Both the position numbers and the translations under genes were made by a program. Positions 41,537-51,017 of a stretch of 64,000 nt of DNA are shown one piece after another. The stretch's first letter is position 1. Each line of letters starts with the position of its first letter. Below the pieces are notes generated by a model. That model searched no databases. It was not told where the DNA came from and saw nothing but the letters and a program-made list of their open reading frames with translations. The stretch is from Dokdonella sp. (GTDB lineage Bacteria > Pseudomonadota > Gammaproteobacteria > Xanthomonadales > Rhodanobacteraceae). The DNA lies in the NCBI GenBank assembly GCA_024707225.1, contig JANQAE010000001.1, forward strand, positions 1 through 64,000, given 5' to 3'.

Positions 41537-43363
41537 ATGAGGCGATTGCTGCGTTGGGTGGGGGGACTGCTGCTGGTCGTGGTGCTGCTGGCCGGCGCCC
41601 TGTTCGTGCACGTGTGGTATTTCAAGCCGGCACGGATCGACTGGTTCTACGCGCGCACGTTCGCGCAGTTCGCGCTGAACAGTCCCGAGATGCTGAGCAG
41701 CATGCGCGTACTGCCGCGCTGGCTCGATTTCTCGGGCGACAAGCTCGACGACGCCTCGCTCGCGCACGAGGCCGAGCAGCTCGACCTGCTGCGGCGCAGC
41801 CGCGAGACGCTGCGGCGCTACGATCCGACCTCGTTCGATGCCGATGCGAGGCTGTCCTACGACGTCCTGGACTATTACCTGGACATCGCCGAGGAAGGCG
41901 TCGGCCGTTTCCGCGATCACGCCTTTCTGGTGACCCAGATGAGCGGCGTGCACACGGACCTGCCCGATTTCATGACGTCCACGCACCAGGTCTCGGACCT
42001 GCGCGACGCACGCAACTACCTCGCGCGTCTGCGTCTGTTCCCGCGCAAGTTCGACCAGGTGCTCGAGCGTCTGCAGATGCGCGAGACCCAGCATCTGATC
42101 CCGCCGCGCTTCGCGATCGACAAGGTGCTCGGTCAGATGCACAGCTTCATCGCACCGGCGCCGCAGGACAATCCGCTGTACACGACGTTCGTCCAGAAGC
42201 TCGACAAGCTGCCGGCCGGCGCGATCGAGCCGCCGATGCGCGATGCCCTGCTCGCCGACGTCGCCCATACGATCGAGCACAGCATCTATCCGGCCTACGA
42301 GAAGCTGATCGCCTACTTCTCGGCGCTGGCGGCCAAGACCCAGGCCAACGACGGCGTCTGGAGCCTGCCCGACGGCGAGGCCTACTACGCCTGGCGCGTG
42401 CGCCTGCAGACCACGACCGACATGACGCCGGCCCAGGTGCATGCGCTGGGCCTGAGCGAGGTCGCACGCATCGCCGCGGAGATGGAGCCGATCCTGCAGG
42501 GCCAGGGCCTGACCGAGGGCAGCGTCGGCGTGCGCGTGCAGCAGCTGGCCCGGCATCCGGATCAGCGCTATCCGAACACCGACGACGGCCGGACCGCGAT
42601 GCTGGCCGAGTACCAGCGCCTGCTCGACGAGATCGACGCCGGCATCGGCGCGGCGTTCGACGTGCGGCCCAAGCTGGGCGTCGAGGTGCGTGCGGTGCCG
42701 GCCTATGCGCAGGAAGGCAAGGCGGGCGCGTACTATCAGCCCGGCTCGTTCGACGGCTCGCGGCCGGGTCTGTTCTACGCGAACATGCGCGATCCGGGCG
42801 CGACGCCGCGTTTCGCGATGCGCACGCTGGCCTACCACGAAGGCATCCCCGGCCATCACTTCCAGATCGCGATCGCGCAGGAGCTGAAGGGCGTGCCGTT
42901 CTTCCGGCGCATCCTCTCGTTCACCGCGTACACCGAGGGCTGGGCGCTCTATGCCGAGCGTCTGGCCTGGGAGATGGGCTTCGAGCAGGCGCCGCTCGAC
43001 AATCTCGGCCGCCTGCGCGACGAGATGCTGCGCGCGGTGCGTCTGGTCGTCGACAGCGGCATCCACCACCAGCGCTGGACGCGCGAGCGGGCGATCGCCT
43101 ACATGCTCGAGAACACCGGCATGGCCGAGAGCGACGTCGTCACCGAGATCGAGCGCTATTTCGTGATGCCGGGCCAGGCGCTCGCGTACAAGGCCGGCAT
43201 GCTGAAGATCCTCGAACTGCGCGAGCGCGCCAGGCAGCGTCTCGGCGATCGCTTCGACCTGCGCGCGTTCCACAATCAGGTGCTGACGCACGGCTCGCTG
43301 CCGCTCGGTCTGCTCGAGCGCGTGATCGACGGCTGGATCGCCGCGACCGCCGGCACGAAATAG
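41537..43363 (+). CDS. DUF885 family protein, putative zinc metallopeptidase
   Basis: 608 residues from the ATG at 41537, preceded by AGGGGG. One N-terminal transmembrane segment or uncleaved signal (LLRWVGGLLLVVVLLAGALF) suggests anchoring in the inner membrane with a periplasmic body. The zinc-binding motif YHEGIPGHHFQIA lies near residue 435, and the downstream glutamate is in FTAYTEGWALYAERLAWEMG; both are typical of DUF885. Homologues are annotated as peptidases, but the substrate is unknown. It is followed by a 309-bp spacer. Confidence 0.87.
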   Translation: MRRLLRWVGGLLLVVVLLAGALFVHVWYFKPARIDWFYARTFAQFALNSPEMLSSMRVLPRWLDFSGDKLDDASLAHEAEQLDLLRRSRETLRRYDPTSFDADARLSYDVLDYYLDIAEEGVGRFRDHAFLVTQMSGVHTDLPDFMTSTHQVSDLRDARNYLARLRLFPRKFDQVLERLQMRETQHLIPPRFAIDKVLGQMHSFIAPAPQDNPLYTTFVQKLDKLPAGAIEPPMRDALLADVAHTIEHSIYPAYEKLIAYFSALAAKTQANDGVWSLPDGEAYYAWRVRLQTTTDMTPAQVHALGLSEVARIAAEMEPILQGQGLTEGSVGVRVQQLARHPDQRYPNTDDGRTAMLAEYQRLLDEIDAGIGAAFDVRPKLGVEVRAVPAYAQEGKAGAYYQPGSFDGSRPGLFYANMRDPGATPRFAMRTLAYHEGIPGHHFQIAIAQELKGVPFFRRILSFTAYTEGWALYAERLAWEMGFEQAPLDNLGRLRDEMLRAVRLVVDSGIHHQRWTRERAIAYMLENTGMAESDVVTEIERYFVMPGQALAYKAGMLKILELRERARQRLGDRFDLRAFHNQVLTHGSLPLGLLERVIDGWIAATAGTK

Positions 43364-43672
43364 CGACAGGCCGGCGCCGCCCGATCGGGCGGCATCGCCG
43401 CCACTGGCGATCCACCGGCGCCGTCGGTGTGATCCGAACCGCGGCCGCGGTCGGGTCGCCAGGTGCCGTCTCGCCGTTGAGAAGCGGCCGGCCGGGACGC
43501 ATCTGATCGGGCGCGCCGGCGCGTCTGTCCGGGCGCGCGCGTCGCGGGCTGCGGCATCGTGCCCACGGCAGGCGCGGCGCGGCTGGCTACAATCCAGCGG
43601 TCGCCGGCGGTACCGGATCCTGTGCCCGCGCCGCGGCGCCGCATCGTCGGCAATCGGAGGACGCTCGAGTCC
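43364..43672. other. Spacer with an 18-bp perfect palindrome
   Basis: No gene is visible. GCCGCCCGATCGGGCGGC at 43376-43393 is a perfect palindrome 12 bp after the DUF885 stop. It could be a terminator stem, but it has no T-run. TACAAT near 43588-43593 is a possible -10 for the following GNAT-nitrilase pair, without a clear -35. Confidence 0.4.
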
Positions 43673-44272
43673 ATGACGCACGTACGAACCTTCACCGGCG
43701 CGACGATCGGTCCGCATCTGGACGACGTCGCGCGCCTGCGCATCGCGGTGTTCCGCGCGTTTCCGTATCTGTACGACGGTGACGTCGGCTACGAGGCCGG
43801 TTATCTGCAGACCTACTCGCGTTCGCCCGAGAGCCTGTTCGTGCTCGCGTTCGACGGCGATCGCGTGGTCGGCGCCTCGACCGGCATTGCGCTGACCGAC
43901 GAGACCGCGGCGTTCCAGCAGCCGTTCGTCGAGCGCGGCATCGACCTGGGACGCGTGTTCTATTTCGGCGAGTCGGTGCTGCTGCCCGAGTATCGCGGCC
44001 AGGGCCTGGGCCACCGCTTCTTCGACGAGCGTGAAGCCTATGCGCGGCGCCTGGGGCGTTTCGACACGACCGCGTTCTGCGCGGTCGTGCGCGCGGCCGA
44101 CGATCCGCGCCGTCCGGCCGGCTACCGGCCCAACGACGCGTTCTGGACCAAGCGCGGCTACGTGCAGCAGCCGGACATGCGCTGCGCGATCGAGTGGAAG
44201 GAGATCGGCGCCGCCGCGCCGACGGTCCAGCAGCTGGCGTTCTGGCTGCGTGCGCTGGAGCCGGCGGCATGA
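43673..44272 (+). CDS. GNAT-family N-acetyltransferase coupled to a nitrilase
   Basis: 199 residues (MTHVRTFTGATIGPHLDDV) behind GGAGG. The GNAT core includes LFVLAFDGDRVVGASTGIAL (strand 4) and the acetyl-CoA loop LLPEYRGQGLGHRFFDEREA (about residues 104-123), with Gln/Arg-x-x-Gly-x-Gly. The ATGA overlap with the carbon-nitrogen hydrolase that follows indicates coupled translation. In other bacteria the same two domains occur as one fused protein, which supports a shared pathway; the substrate is unknown. Confidence 0.85.
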   Translation: MTHVRTFTGATIGPHLDDVARLRIAVFRAFPYLYDGDVGYEAGYLQTYSRSPESLFVLAFDGDRVVGASTGIALTDETAAFQQPFVERGIDLGRVFYFGESVLLPEYRGQGLGHRFFDEREAYARRLGRFDTTAFCAVVRAADDPRRPAGYRPNDAFWTKRGYVQQPDMRCAIEWKEIGAAAPTVQQLAFWLRALEPAA

Positions 44273-45156
44273 GCGTGCGGATCGCCTGCGCGCAGTATGC
44301 GATCGGCGCGCCGGCGCGCTTTGCGGACTTCGTCGACCGGGTCGCCGCCGAGGTCGCCGTCGCGGCCGGGCAGCGCGCGCAGATCGCGATCCTGCCCGAG
44401 TATCTCGCGCTCGAGGCCGCCGCGGCATTCGAGCCGAGCGTGCGCGGCGATTTCGCCGCCTCGCTGCGCGCGCTGCAGCCGCTGCACGAGGACTACCTCG
44501 ACGCGATGCGCACGCTCGCGCGCCGCCACGACCTGCATCTGGTCGCCGGCAGCTTCCTGCTCGATGCCGGCGACGGGCGCTACCGCAACCGCTCCTATCT
44601 GATCGCGCCGGACGGTCGCAGCGTGTTCCAGGACAAGCTGACGCTGACCGGCTTCGAGAAGGACACCGGGATCATCGAGCCGGGCGATCGCCTGAAGGTG
44701 TTCGACACGCCGTTCGGCCGGCTCGGCATCGCGATCTGCTACGACATCGAGTTTCCGCTGTACGCGCGCGCGCAGGCCGAAGCCGGCGCGCGTCTGCTGC
44801 TGGTGCCCAGCTGCACCGACACCGAGGCCGGCGCGCATCGCGTGCGCTACGGCTGCCAGGCACGCGCGATGGAGAACCAGCTCTTCGTCGCCTGCGCGGT
44901 GACCGCCGGCGAGGCGGCGTGGAGCCCGGCACTCGACACCAATACCGGACGCGCGGCGATCTACGGGCCGGTCGATCGCGGGTTTCCCGACGACGGCGTG
45001 CAGGCGCGCGCCGGCGCGCGCGACGGCTGGGCGGTGGCCGAGATCGATCCGGACGCGCTCGAGGCCTTGCGCCGGCGCGGCCAGGTCGGCATCGCCGCGG
45101 ACTGGCCGGCGCAGCAGCGTCCCGCGGTCGAGCGCGCCAGCGTCGAATCGCTCTGA
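44269..45156 (+). CDS. Carbon-nitrogen hydrolase (nitrilase superfamily)
   Basis: 295 residues (MSVRIACAQYAIGAPARFAD). The Glu-Lys-Cys triad is visible: glutamate in IAILPEYLAL (about 43), lysine in FQDKLTLTGFEK (about 123) and cysteine in IAICYDIEFPLYARAQ (about 157). This sets it among amidases of the superfamily rather than true nitrilases. It overlaps the upstream GNAT gene by 4 bp. The pair may acetylate and deacylate, or hydrolyse an amide in, a small nitrogen compound; that is inference. Confidence 0.88.
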   Translation: MSVRIACAQYAIGAPARFADFVDRVAAEVAVAAGQRAQIAILPEYLALEAAAAFEPSVRGDFAASLRALQPLHEDYLDAMRTLARRHDLHLVAGSFLLDAGDGRYRNRSYLIAPDGRSVFQDKLTLTGFEKDTGIIEPGDRLKVFDTPFGRLGIAICYDIEFPLYARAQAEAGARLLLVPSCTDTEAGAHRVRYGCQARAMENQLFVACAVTAGEAAWSPALDTNTGRAAIYGPVDRGFPDDGVQARAGARDGWAVAEIDPDALEALRRRGQVGIAADWPAQQRPAVERASVESL

Positions 45157-45245
45157 GCGCGGACCGGCGCGGCCGGCGATGCGCGGCGACCGTCGCGGCG
45201 CCGCGCTCGTCTACACTGGCCGACCGCGTCCGCTCCTCTGGTTCG

Positions 45246-47639
45246 ATGACCCGCCCCGTCTACCGATTCGGCACGTTCCGCCTCGACGCCGCGGCTCGCG
45301 AGCTGTGGGCCGGCGCCGAACGCGTGGTGTTGCCGAGCAGCGCGTTCGAGTGCCTGGCCTATCTGGTCGAGCATCGCGACCGCGCGATCGGCCGCGACGA
45401 GCTGATCGCCGCGATCTGGGGCCGCACCGACGTGACCGACACCCAGCTCGGCCAGGCGATCGTGCGCGTGCGCAGCGCGCTCGGCGATACCGGCCGCGAG
45501 CAGCAGTTCGTGCGCACCGTGCCGCGCTTCGGCTACCGGTTCGTCGCCGAGACGACACCGGAGCCGTCGGCCTTGCCGGCGGCAGCGACGGAGCCGCCGG
45601 TCGCGGCCGAGGAGCGCACGGCGGCGCCGGTCGGCGTGGCGCCCGTCCGCGCATCGGTACGACGCTCGCCGATACCGGCTCTGGCACTCCTCGCATCGGT
45701 CCTGATCGGCGTGCTCGCGCTGGCGTGGCGATTCGGCCCCGGCGGCGGACAGCCGCCGCCCGCTTCGCCCGCGGCGTCCGGCGCGGTGCCGCCGGCGCGC
45801 AGCGACGGCGCGCTGGCCGTGGTCTGGCCGGCGTCGGTCGGTGCGCCGGCCGACTGGGCCTGGCTGCGGCTCGGCGTGATGGATCTGGTCGCGACGCGGC
45901 TGCGCAGCGCCGGCGTGCCGACGATGCCGAGCGACAACGTCGTCGGCCTGCTGCGCGGCCAGGGCGAGCAGGCGCGGGTATCCGCCTCGGACCTGGTGCC
46001 GTCCGGTGCCTGGCGCATCGAGCCGGCGGTCGAGCAGGACGGTCCGGTCTGGCGCGTGCGTCTGCTGGCGCACGTGCGCGACCAGGATCTGGTCGCCGCC
46101 GCCGAATCGGGTGACGTGCTGAGCGCGGCGCGCGGCGCGGTCGACTCGCTGCTGATCAAGCTCGGTCATGCGCCGCCGCTCAGCGTCGAGCAGCCCGAGC
46201 GCGCGCTCGAGGAACTCGCGCGGCGCGTCAACGCCGCCTCGCTGTCCGGCCAGAATGCGCTCGCGGCGCAGCTGATCGAACAGGCGCCGGCCGAACAGCG
46301 CGACGATCCGGAGATCGGCTGGATGCTCGCCAACATCGAACTGCGCGCCGGCGACTACGGACAGGCCGAGCGGCGCCTGTCGCAGCTGCTCGACCGCGTG
46401 TCCGAGGCGGCGGCACCCTCGCTGCGTGGACGCCTCCTCAATACGCTGGCCGCGATCCACGTGCGCCGTGACGATGCGGCCCAGGCGCAGGCGCTGTATC
46501 GCGAGGCGGCCCGCATTCTGCCGGGCCACGACGATTCCGCGCTCGGCCTGGCCCATCTCGGGCTCGGCCTGGCCGCCGAGATGGAAGGCCGGATCGAGGA
46601 GGCGACCGGCCGCTTCGGCCAGGCGCGCACGCAGTTCGAGGGCGCCGGCAACCTGCTCGGCGTCGCCCATGTGGACGCGAACCTGGCCTCGATGGATCTG
46701 CTGCGCTACCGGCCCGGCGACGCGGTGCCGCGCCTGCTCGACGTCGAGCGGCGTTTCGCGCAGCTCGGCGCGCAGGAGGAACTGATCTACAGCCGCATCA
46801 TGCTCGCCCGGGCCTACCTGCAGCTGCTCGACCTCGAGCAGGCGCAGAGCGCGATCGATCGCTGCTGGCCGGTCGAGCGCGCGGTCGCCAACGAGCGCCT
46901 GCGCTGGCAGGTCGTCGCGGTGCGCGCCCAGGTGCTGGCCGCGCGCGGCCGGCTCGGCGAGGCCGACGCACTGCTCGCCGATCTGGACCGGCGCGCCGAT
47001 CGCGAGCAGGACGCCGGCACGCGCGCGGTCGCGCTGGCGGTCGGCGCCGAGGTCGCGGCCAGCCGCGGCCAGTCCGATGCGGTGGTCGCCCGGCTGGCCG
47101 AAGCGGCGCTGGCGCCGGCGCTCGAGCAGTACAGCAATGACCGCCGCCTCTATCCGTTGACCTGGGTCGTGCGCCTGCGCGCGCTGCGCCGCGCCGGCGA
47201 GGTCGCGCAGGCCGCGACCGAGACCGCCCGCCTGGTCGCCTGGCTCCAGGCGCAGCCGGACGACTGGCGGCTGGCCTGGGCCGAGCAGGTCAAGGCCGAG
47301 CAGGCCTGGCGCGAGGGCGCGCGCGAGCAGGCCCTGCTGCATTTCGCGGCCGCGCTGGAGCGGATTCAGCGGCTCGGCGTGCCCGAGGACCTGGTCGCGA
47401 TCGCGCAGCCGTACGTGCTGGCACTGATCGACGGCGGCGATCCCGAGCGCGCCGGCACGATCGCCGGCCGCATCGCCGCCTGGGGCGCACGCGACTTCCG
47501 CGTCGCCTGGGCGCAGACCCGTCTCTACCAGGCGCTCGGCCGGACCGCGGCGGCACGCCAGGCGACCGATCGCGCGCTCGCGCTGGCCGGCGAGCGTGCA
47601 CTGCCGGGCGAGCGGCGAGCGGCGCCCGCCGGGCCCTGA
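45246..47639 (+). CDS. CadC-like membrane regulator: winged helix, one TM, TPR domain
   Basis: 797 residues. Residues 1-~100 form an OmpR/CadC-type winged helix (YRFGTFRLDAAARELWAG, LAYLVEHRDRAIGRDELIAA, VRTVPRFGYRFVAE). A linker rich in Ala and Pro leads to one transmembrane helix (ALALLASVLIGVLALAWRF, about residues 142-160). The remaining ~600 residues are periplasmic and predicted to be TPR helices (for example LLNTLAAIHVRRDDAAQAQA). Such proteins sense a signal outside the membrane and bind DNA inside. The downstream secreted-protein genes are possible targets. No known ligand is recognised. Confidence 0.85.
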   Translation: MTRPVYRFGTFRLDAAARELWAGAERVVLPSSAFECLAYLVEHRDRAIGRDELIAAIWGRTDVTDTQLGQAIVRVRSALGDTGREQQFVRTVPRFGYRFVAETTPEPSALPAAATEPPVAAEERTAAPVGVAPVRASVRRSPIPALALLASVLIGVLALAWRFGPGGGQPPPASPAASGAVPPARSDGALAVVWPASVGAPADWAWLRLGVMDLVATRLRSAGVPTMPSDNVVGLLRGQGEQARVSASDLVPSGAWRIEPAVEQDGPVWRVRLLAHVRDQDLVAAAESGDVLSAARGAVDSLLIKLGHAPPLSVEQPERALEELARRVNAASLSGQNALAAQLIEQAPAEQRDDPEIGWMLANIELRAGDYGQAERRLSQLLDRVSEAAAPSLRGRLLNTLAAIHVRRDDAAQAQALYREAARILPGHDDSALGLAHLGLGLAAEMEGRIEEATGRFGQARTQFEGAGNLLGVAHVDANLASMDLLRYRPGDAVPRLLDVERRFAQLGAQEELIYSRIMLARAYLQLLDLEQAQSAIDRCWPVERAVANERLRWQVVAVRAQVLAARGRLGEADALLADLDRRADREQDAGTRAVALAVGAEVAASRGQSDAVVARLAEAALAPALEQYSNDRRLYPLTWVVRLRALRRAGEVAQAATETARLVAWLQAQPDDWRLAWAEQVKAEQAWREGAREQALLHFAAALERIQRLGVPEDLVAIAQPYVLALIDGGDPERAGTIAGRIAAWGARDFRVAWAQTRLYQALGRTAAARQATDRALALAGERALPGERRAAPAGP

Positions 47640-47889
47640 CCGGGGTCGCGTCCGCTCCCTGTCGGCAAGCCGCGCCGCGGCGCAGCGATTGCGGGCCATC
47701 CAAGCACCTGATTGCACTGCCGATAAAACTTTTCGAGTGTTTTCCGAGGACTCCGCGAGCGTTTCCGGTCGAGCTTCCGAATGCCGTCTGCGGCCGCGCC
47801 GGCGATAGTCGGTCCCTGGCGCTTTTCATTCCGCCGCGGGCCGCTGCCCGTCGCAGCGGGCTCGATCCACACAGCAACGGGGAGTCGCG
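47640..47889 (+). other. Spacer before the HAF-repeat gene
   Basis: 250 bp without a gene. TTGCAC followed by GATAAAACTTTTC (around 47713-47737) is the only AT-rich stretch and probably contains the promoter. AACGGGGAG precedes the ATG at 47890. Confidence 0.35.
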
Positions 47890-49572
47890 ATGCAGCTCAA
47901 GCAGAAGGTGCTGGGAATGGTGGCCGTGGCCGGCCTCTGGTCGGTGGCCGCAGCGGCCCAGACCGCGGTGGTGACGTTCGACGAGGGCTGGGCCGGCTGG
48001 AATCCGCCGTGGCCGGCCAGCGCGAGCACGATCGAGGCCGAGGGCGGCCATCCCGGCGCGCATGCGCATACCGTGGCCGCCGAGTCGTTCGGGTTGGACT
48101 ACTACGTCGACGACATCGTCGGCCCCGGCGACTCGCCGTTCCTCGGCGACCACACCCTGCACGCCTCGCTGACGTTCGGCGTGGACGTACGGGTCGAGTC
48201 GATCCGTACCGCGGGCCAGCCCGCCGAGCGGCCGCTGATCGTGCATTTCCGCAATTTCACGTTGAACGCTTCGGTGTTCTACCGGCTGACGACGCTCGCC
48301 GACGGCCAGCCGTGGACCGCTTACAGCGTCAGCTTCGATCCGCGCGCGACGCAGCTGCCGGCCGGCTGGGGCGGCACCGGCGCCGACGATCCGGTCACCG
48401 GCGGACCGGTGCTGCCGGCGGGCGTGACGTTCGCCGACGTCATGGCCGGCGTCAACGAGGTGACGCTGAGCGCGCAGGAGCCGTACCAGTCCTACGACGC
48501 CACCGACTTCGACCTGCGCATCGACAACATCCGTGTGGCCGTCGGCGAAGCGCCGCCGGCGCAGCCGCCGCGCTACGAGATCGTCGATCTGGGCACGTTC
48601 GGCGGCGAGCTGGCCAATGCGCATGCGATCAACGAGTCCGGCGCCGTGGCCGGCGTCGCGATGAACAAGGACTTCATCGAGCTGGCGTTCCTCTGGCAGG
48701 ACGGCCAGATGCGCTATCTCGGCACGCTCAATCCGGCATTCGAGTACGACTTCGGCGTCGCGCGCGGCATCAGCGACAACGGCTATCTGGCCGGCTATTC
48801 GATGGCGCCGTTTCCGAACGGCCCGGGCACCGTCGCGCACGCGTTCTTCTGGTCCGAAGAGACCGGCATGGTCGACCTGGCGCCCGGCTCGGAATTGGCG
48901 TCCTGGGCCTGGGACGTCAACTCGGCCGGACAGGTCGTCGGCGAGGGCGCCGGCGCCTTCATCTGGACGCAGAAGGACGGCATGGTCTCGATCGGTCCCG
49001 GCGCGGCCGAAGCGATCAACGAGAAGGGCGAAGTCGCCGGCTGGGGCACCACGCCGGGCGGTACCGGCGGCTGGGTCTACGACAGCGCCAGTGGACAGAG
49101 GCGCTATCTCGACACGCTCGGCCGCCTGTCCGAGATCCGCGACATCAACATCCACGGCAAGGTCGTCGGCTACTCGATCACCAACGACTGGCAGGCGCGC
49201 ACGGTGCTCTGGAATGCCGACGGCTCGATCGTCGACCTCGGCGTGATCCCGGTGCCCGACTACGGTCCCGGCGTCGCCAACGCGATCAACGACCACGACT
49301 GGGTCGTCGGCCGCGACGACTACCTCGGCTGGTCGGAGACGCCGAACCGCGGCTGGCTGTGGATCGGCGGCCAGAAGTACGACCTCAAGGCGCTGATCGC
49401 CGACCCGGTCGTGCAGGCCACGTGGGCCGAACTGGCCCATCCGCTCGGCATCAACAACCGCGGCGAGATCGTCGGCATCGGCATCCACGACGGCATCTTC
49501 GGCCGCGCGTTCCTGATGCGCCCGATCGCCCCGTCCGAGGTCGTGTTCGCCGACGGCTTCGACCAGGACTGA
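47890..49572 (+). CDS. Secreted HAF-repeat protein
   Basis: 560 residues with a signal peptide (MQLKQKVLGMVAVAGLWSVAA, cut near AAAQT). Residues ~24-215 form a domain shared with the small protein encoded at 49716 (VTFDEGWAGW, HPGAHAHTV, DFDLRIDNI). Residues ~225-540 contain HAF-type repeats, each with the pattern LGTFGG...A.AIN..G.V.G (for example AHAINESGAVAGVAM and VANAINDHDWVVGRDD), which suggests a beta-propeller. It ends VVFADGFDQD. This C-terminal motif recurs in the paralogue. The function is unknown; it is probably exported to the cell surface or periplasm. Confidence 0.82.
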   Translation: MQLKQKVLGMVAVAGLWSVAAAAQTAVVTFDEGWAGWNPPWPASASTIEAEGGHPGAHAHTVAAESFGLDYYVDDIVGPGDSPFLGDHTLHASLTFGVDVRVESIRTAGQPAERPLIVHFRNFTLNASVFYRLTTLADGQPWTAYSVSFDPRATQLPAGWGGTGADDPVTGGPVLPAGVTFADVMAGVNEVTLSAQEPYQSYDATDFDLRIDNIRVAVGEAPPAQPPRYEIVDLGTFGGELANAHAINESGAVAGVAMNKDFIELAFLWQDGQMRYLGTLNPAFEYDFGVARGISDNGYLAGYSMAPFPNGPGTVAHAFFWSEETGMVDLAPGSELASWAWDVNSAGQVVGEGAGAFIWTQKDGMVSIGPGAAEAINEKGEVAGWGTTPGGTGGWVYDSASGQRRYLDTLGRLSEIRDINIHGKVVGYSITNDWQARTVLWNADGSIVDLGVIPVPDYGPGVANAINDHDWVVGRDDYLGWSETPNRGWLWIGGQKYDLKALIADPVVQATWAELAHPLGINNRGEIVGIGIHDGIFGRAFLMRPIAPSEVVFADGFDQD

Positions 49573-49715
49573 CCGGCGTCGTCCGTTCGGTTCCGGTGCC
49601 GCCGTCCGCTCGCGCAGCGGGCGGCGGCATCGTGTTCTGCGACGATGCCGCAGCAGGCGGCGTCCTGTCCGCACCGGGCCGATCGAGCGGGCCCCATGCG
49701 ATGGAGGCGGCGGTC

Positions 49716-50407
49716 ATGCGGCGATCGAAGAGGGGCTGGGCGTGCTCGGGCTGCTGCTGGCGCCGCTGGCGGCCGCACAGACCGCGACGGTGACGTTCGA
49801 CGAGGGCTGGGCCGGCTGGTCCGGCCCCCAGGGCAGCGGCGGTGCGACCGCGATCGAGCCCACCGGCGGCCATCCCGGCGCGCATGCGCATACCGTCTTC
49901 AACAACTTCGGCATCACGTTCTCGACCGATGCGCACGCCGCCTTCCTCGGCGACTACGGCGGCGCCACGTCGGTCACGATCGGCATCGACGTCAGGGTCG
50001 AGTCGATCGCGATGCTCGGCACGCCGGTGCCGCGCACGCTGGTGCTGGACCTGCGCAGCTACAGCCTCGCGCAGAACGGCTATCCGTGGACCTCGGTGTG
50101 GTATCCGCTGGCCCTGCTCGAGAGCGGCCAGGACTGGGCGCGCTATACGGTGACCTTCGATCCGAACGCGGCCGCGCTGCCGGCCGGCTGGGGCGGCTCC
50201 GGCGCCGAGGATCCGGTCACGTTCGAGCCGCGCCTGCCCGACGGGGTCACGTTCGCCGATGTACTGGCCCAGGTCGAGTCGGTGGCGTTCACGACGCTCG
50301 AGCCGGGCATGTTCTACGGCTTCGCCGACTTCGACCTGCGCATCGACAATCTCCACGTAGCGCGCGTCGCCGATCCGGTCTTCGCCGACGGCTTCGAGGC
50401 GAACTGA
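49716..50407 (+). CDS. Secreted paralogue of the HAF-protein N-terminal domain, apparent 1-nt deletion in the signal peptide
   Basis: The ATG at 49716 follows GGAGG at 8 bp and encodes MRRSKRGW, the charged start of a signal peptide. The hydrophobic core LGLLLAPLAAAQ lies in the next frame. One missing base around 49737-49742 (CTGGGCGTG) would join them into a 230-residue protein with a normal signal sequence. Without repair the only in-frame start is a GTG at 49742, which has no charged N-region. The body shares VTFDEGWAGWSG, HPGAHAHTV, LPAGWGGSGAEDPVT and DFDLRIDNLHVA with its neighbour and ends VFADGFEAN. Confidence 0.72.
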
Positions 50408-50459
50408 GCGGTCGGCCTTCGCGCGGGTCGCGCCGGGCGAGCCGCGATCGGCCCGCCGC

Positions 50460-51017
50460 TCAATAGGCCGGCACGAACAGGCCGGCTACCGGCAGCGAGA
50501 CGGTGCCGAGCGCGATGCCGATCAGCGTCGCGGCGATGACGTCGCTCGGGTAGTGCAGACCGAGCACGACGCGCGAGGCGCCGACCAGCAGCGCGAACGG
50601 AATCAGCAGCAGCGCGAGCCACGGCACGTAGGCGATCGCCACGGTCGTGAAGCTGACCGCGTGCAGCGTATGGCCGGACGGAAAGCTGAATTCGTCGAGC
50701 GGTGCGACGTGCGCGACGATGCCGCCGTGCGTGCGGAACGGGCGCGGCCGCCGCGTCCAGCGCTTCAGGCCGCGATACAGCAGCAGCGCGACGACACCGA
50801 CCAGGGCCATGTTCAGCGCGGCCGCCGCGCCGCGCGCGGTGCCGCTCAGCAGCAGCACGCCGATCAGCACGTACCAGAACACGCCGTCGCCGAGCCGGCT
50901 GACCGCACCGAAGAAGACCAGGGCTGCGCGCCGGCCGCCCCAGCGGTTCACGCGCTGGCACAGACGCCATTCGCCGCTGCGCGCCTCCAGACGCTGGAAC
51001 AGGTCCAGTGCGCTCAT
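50460..51017 (-). CDS. PAP2-family membrane phosphatase
   Basis: 185 residues from the minus-strand ATG at 51017, overlapping the glycosyltransferase stop (TGATG). The three PAP2 motifs are present: KRWTRRPRPF, FSFPSGHTLHA, and SRVVLGLHYPSDV with the catalytic histidines. Five to six membrane helices are predicted. Such enzymes dephosphorylate lipid phosphates such as undecaprenyl pyrophosphate or phosphatidic acid. Coupling to a glycosyltransferase suggests a role in making or remodelling a glycolipid or lipid carrier. Confidence 0.87.
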   Translation of the reverse strand: MSALDLFQRLEARSGEWRLCQRVNRWGGRRAALVFFGAVSRLGDGVFWYVLIGVLLLSGTARGAAAALNMALVGVVALLLYRGLKRWTRRPRPFRTHGGIVAHVAPLDEFSFPSGHTLHAVSFTTVAIAYVPWLALLLIPFALLVGASRVVLGLHYPSDVIAATLIGIALGTVSLPVAGLFVPAY

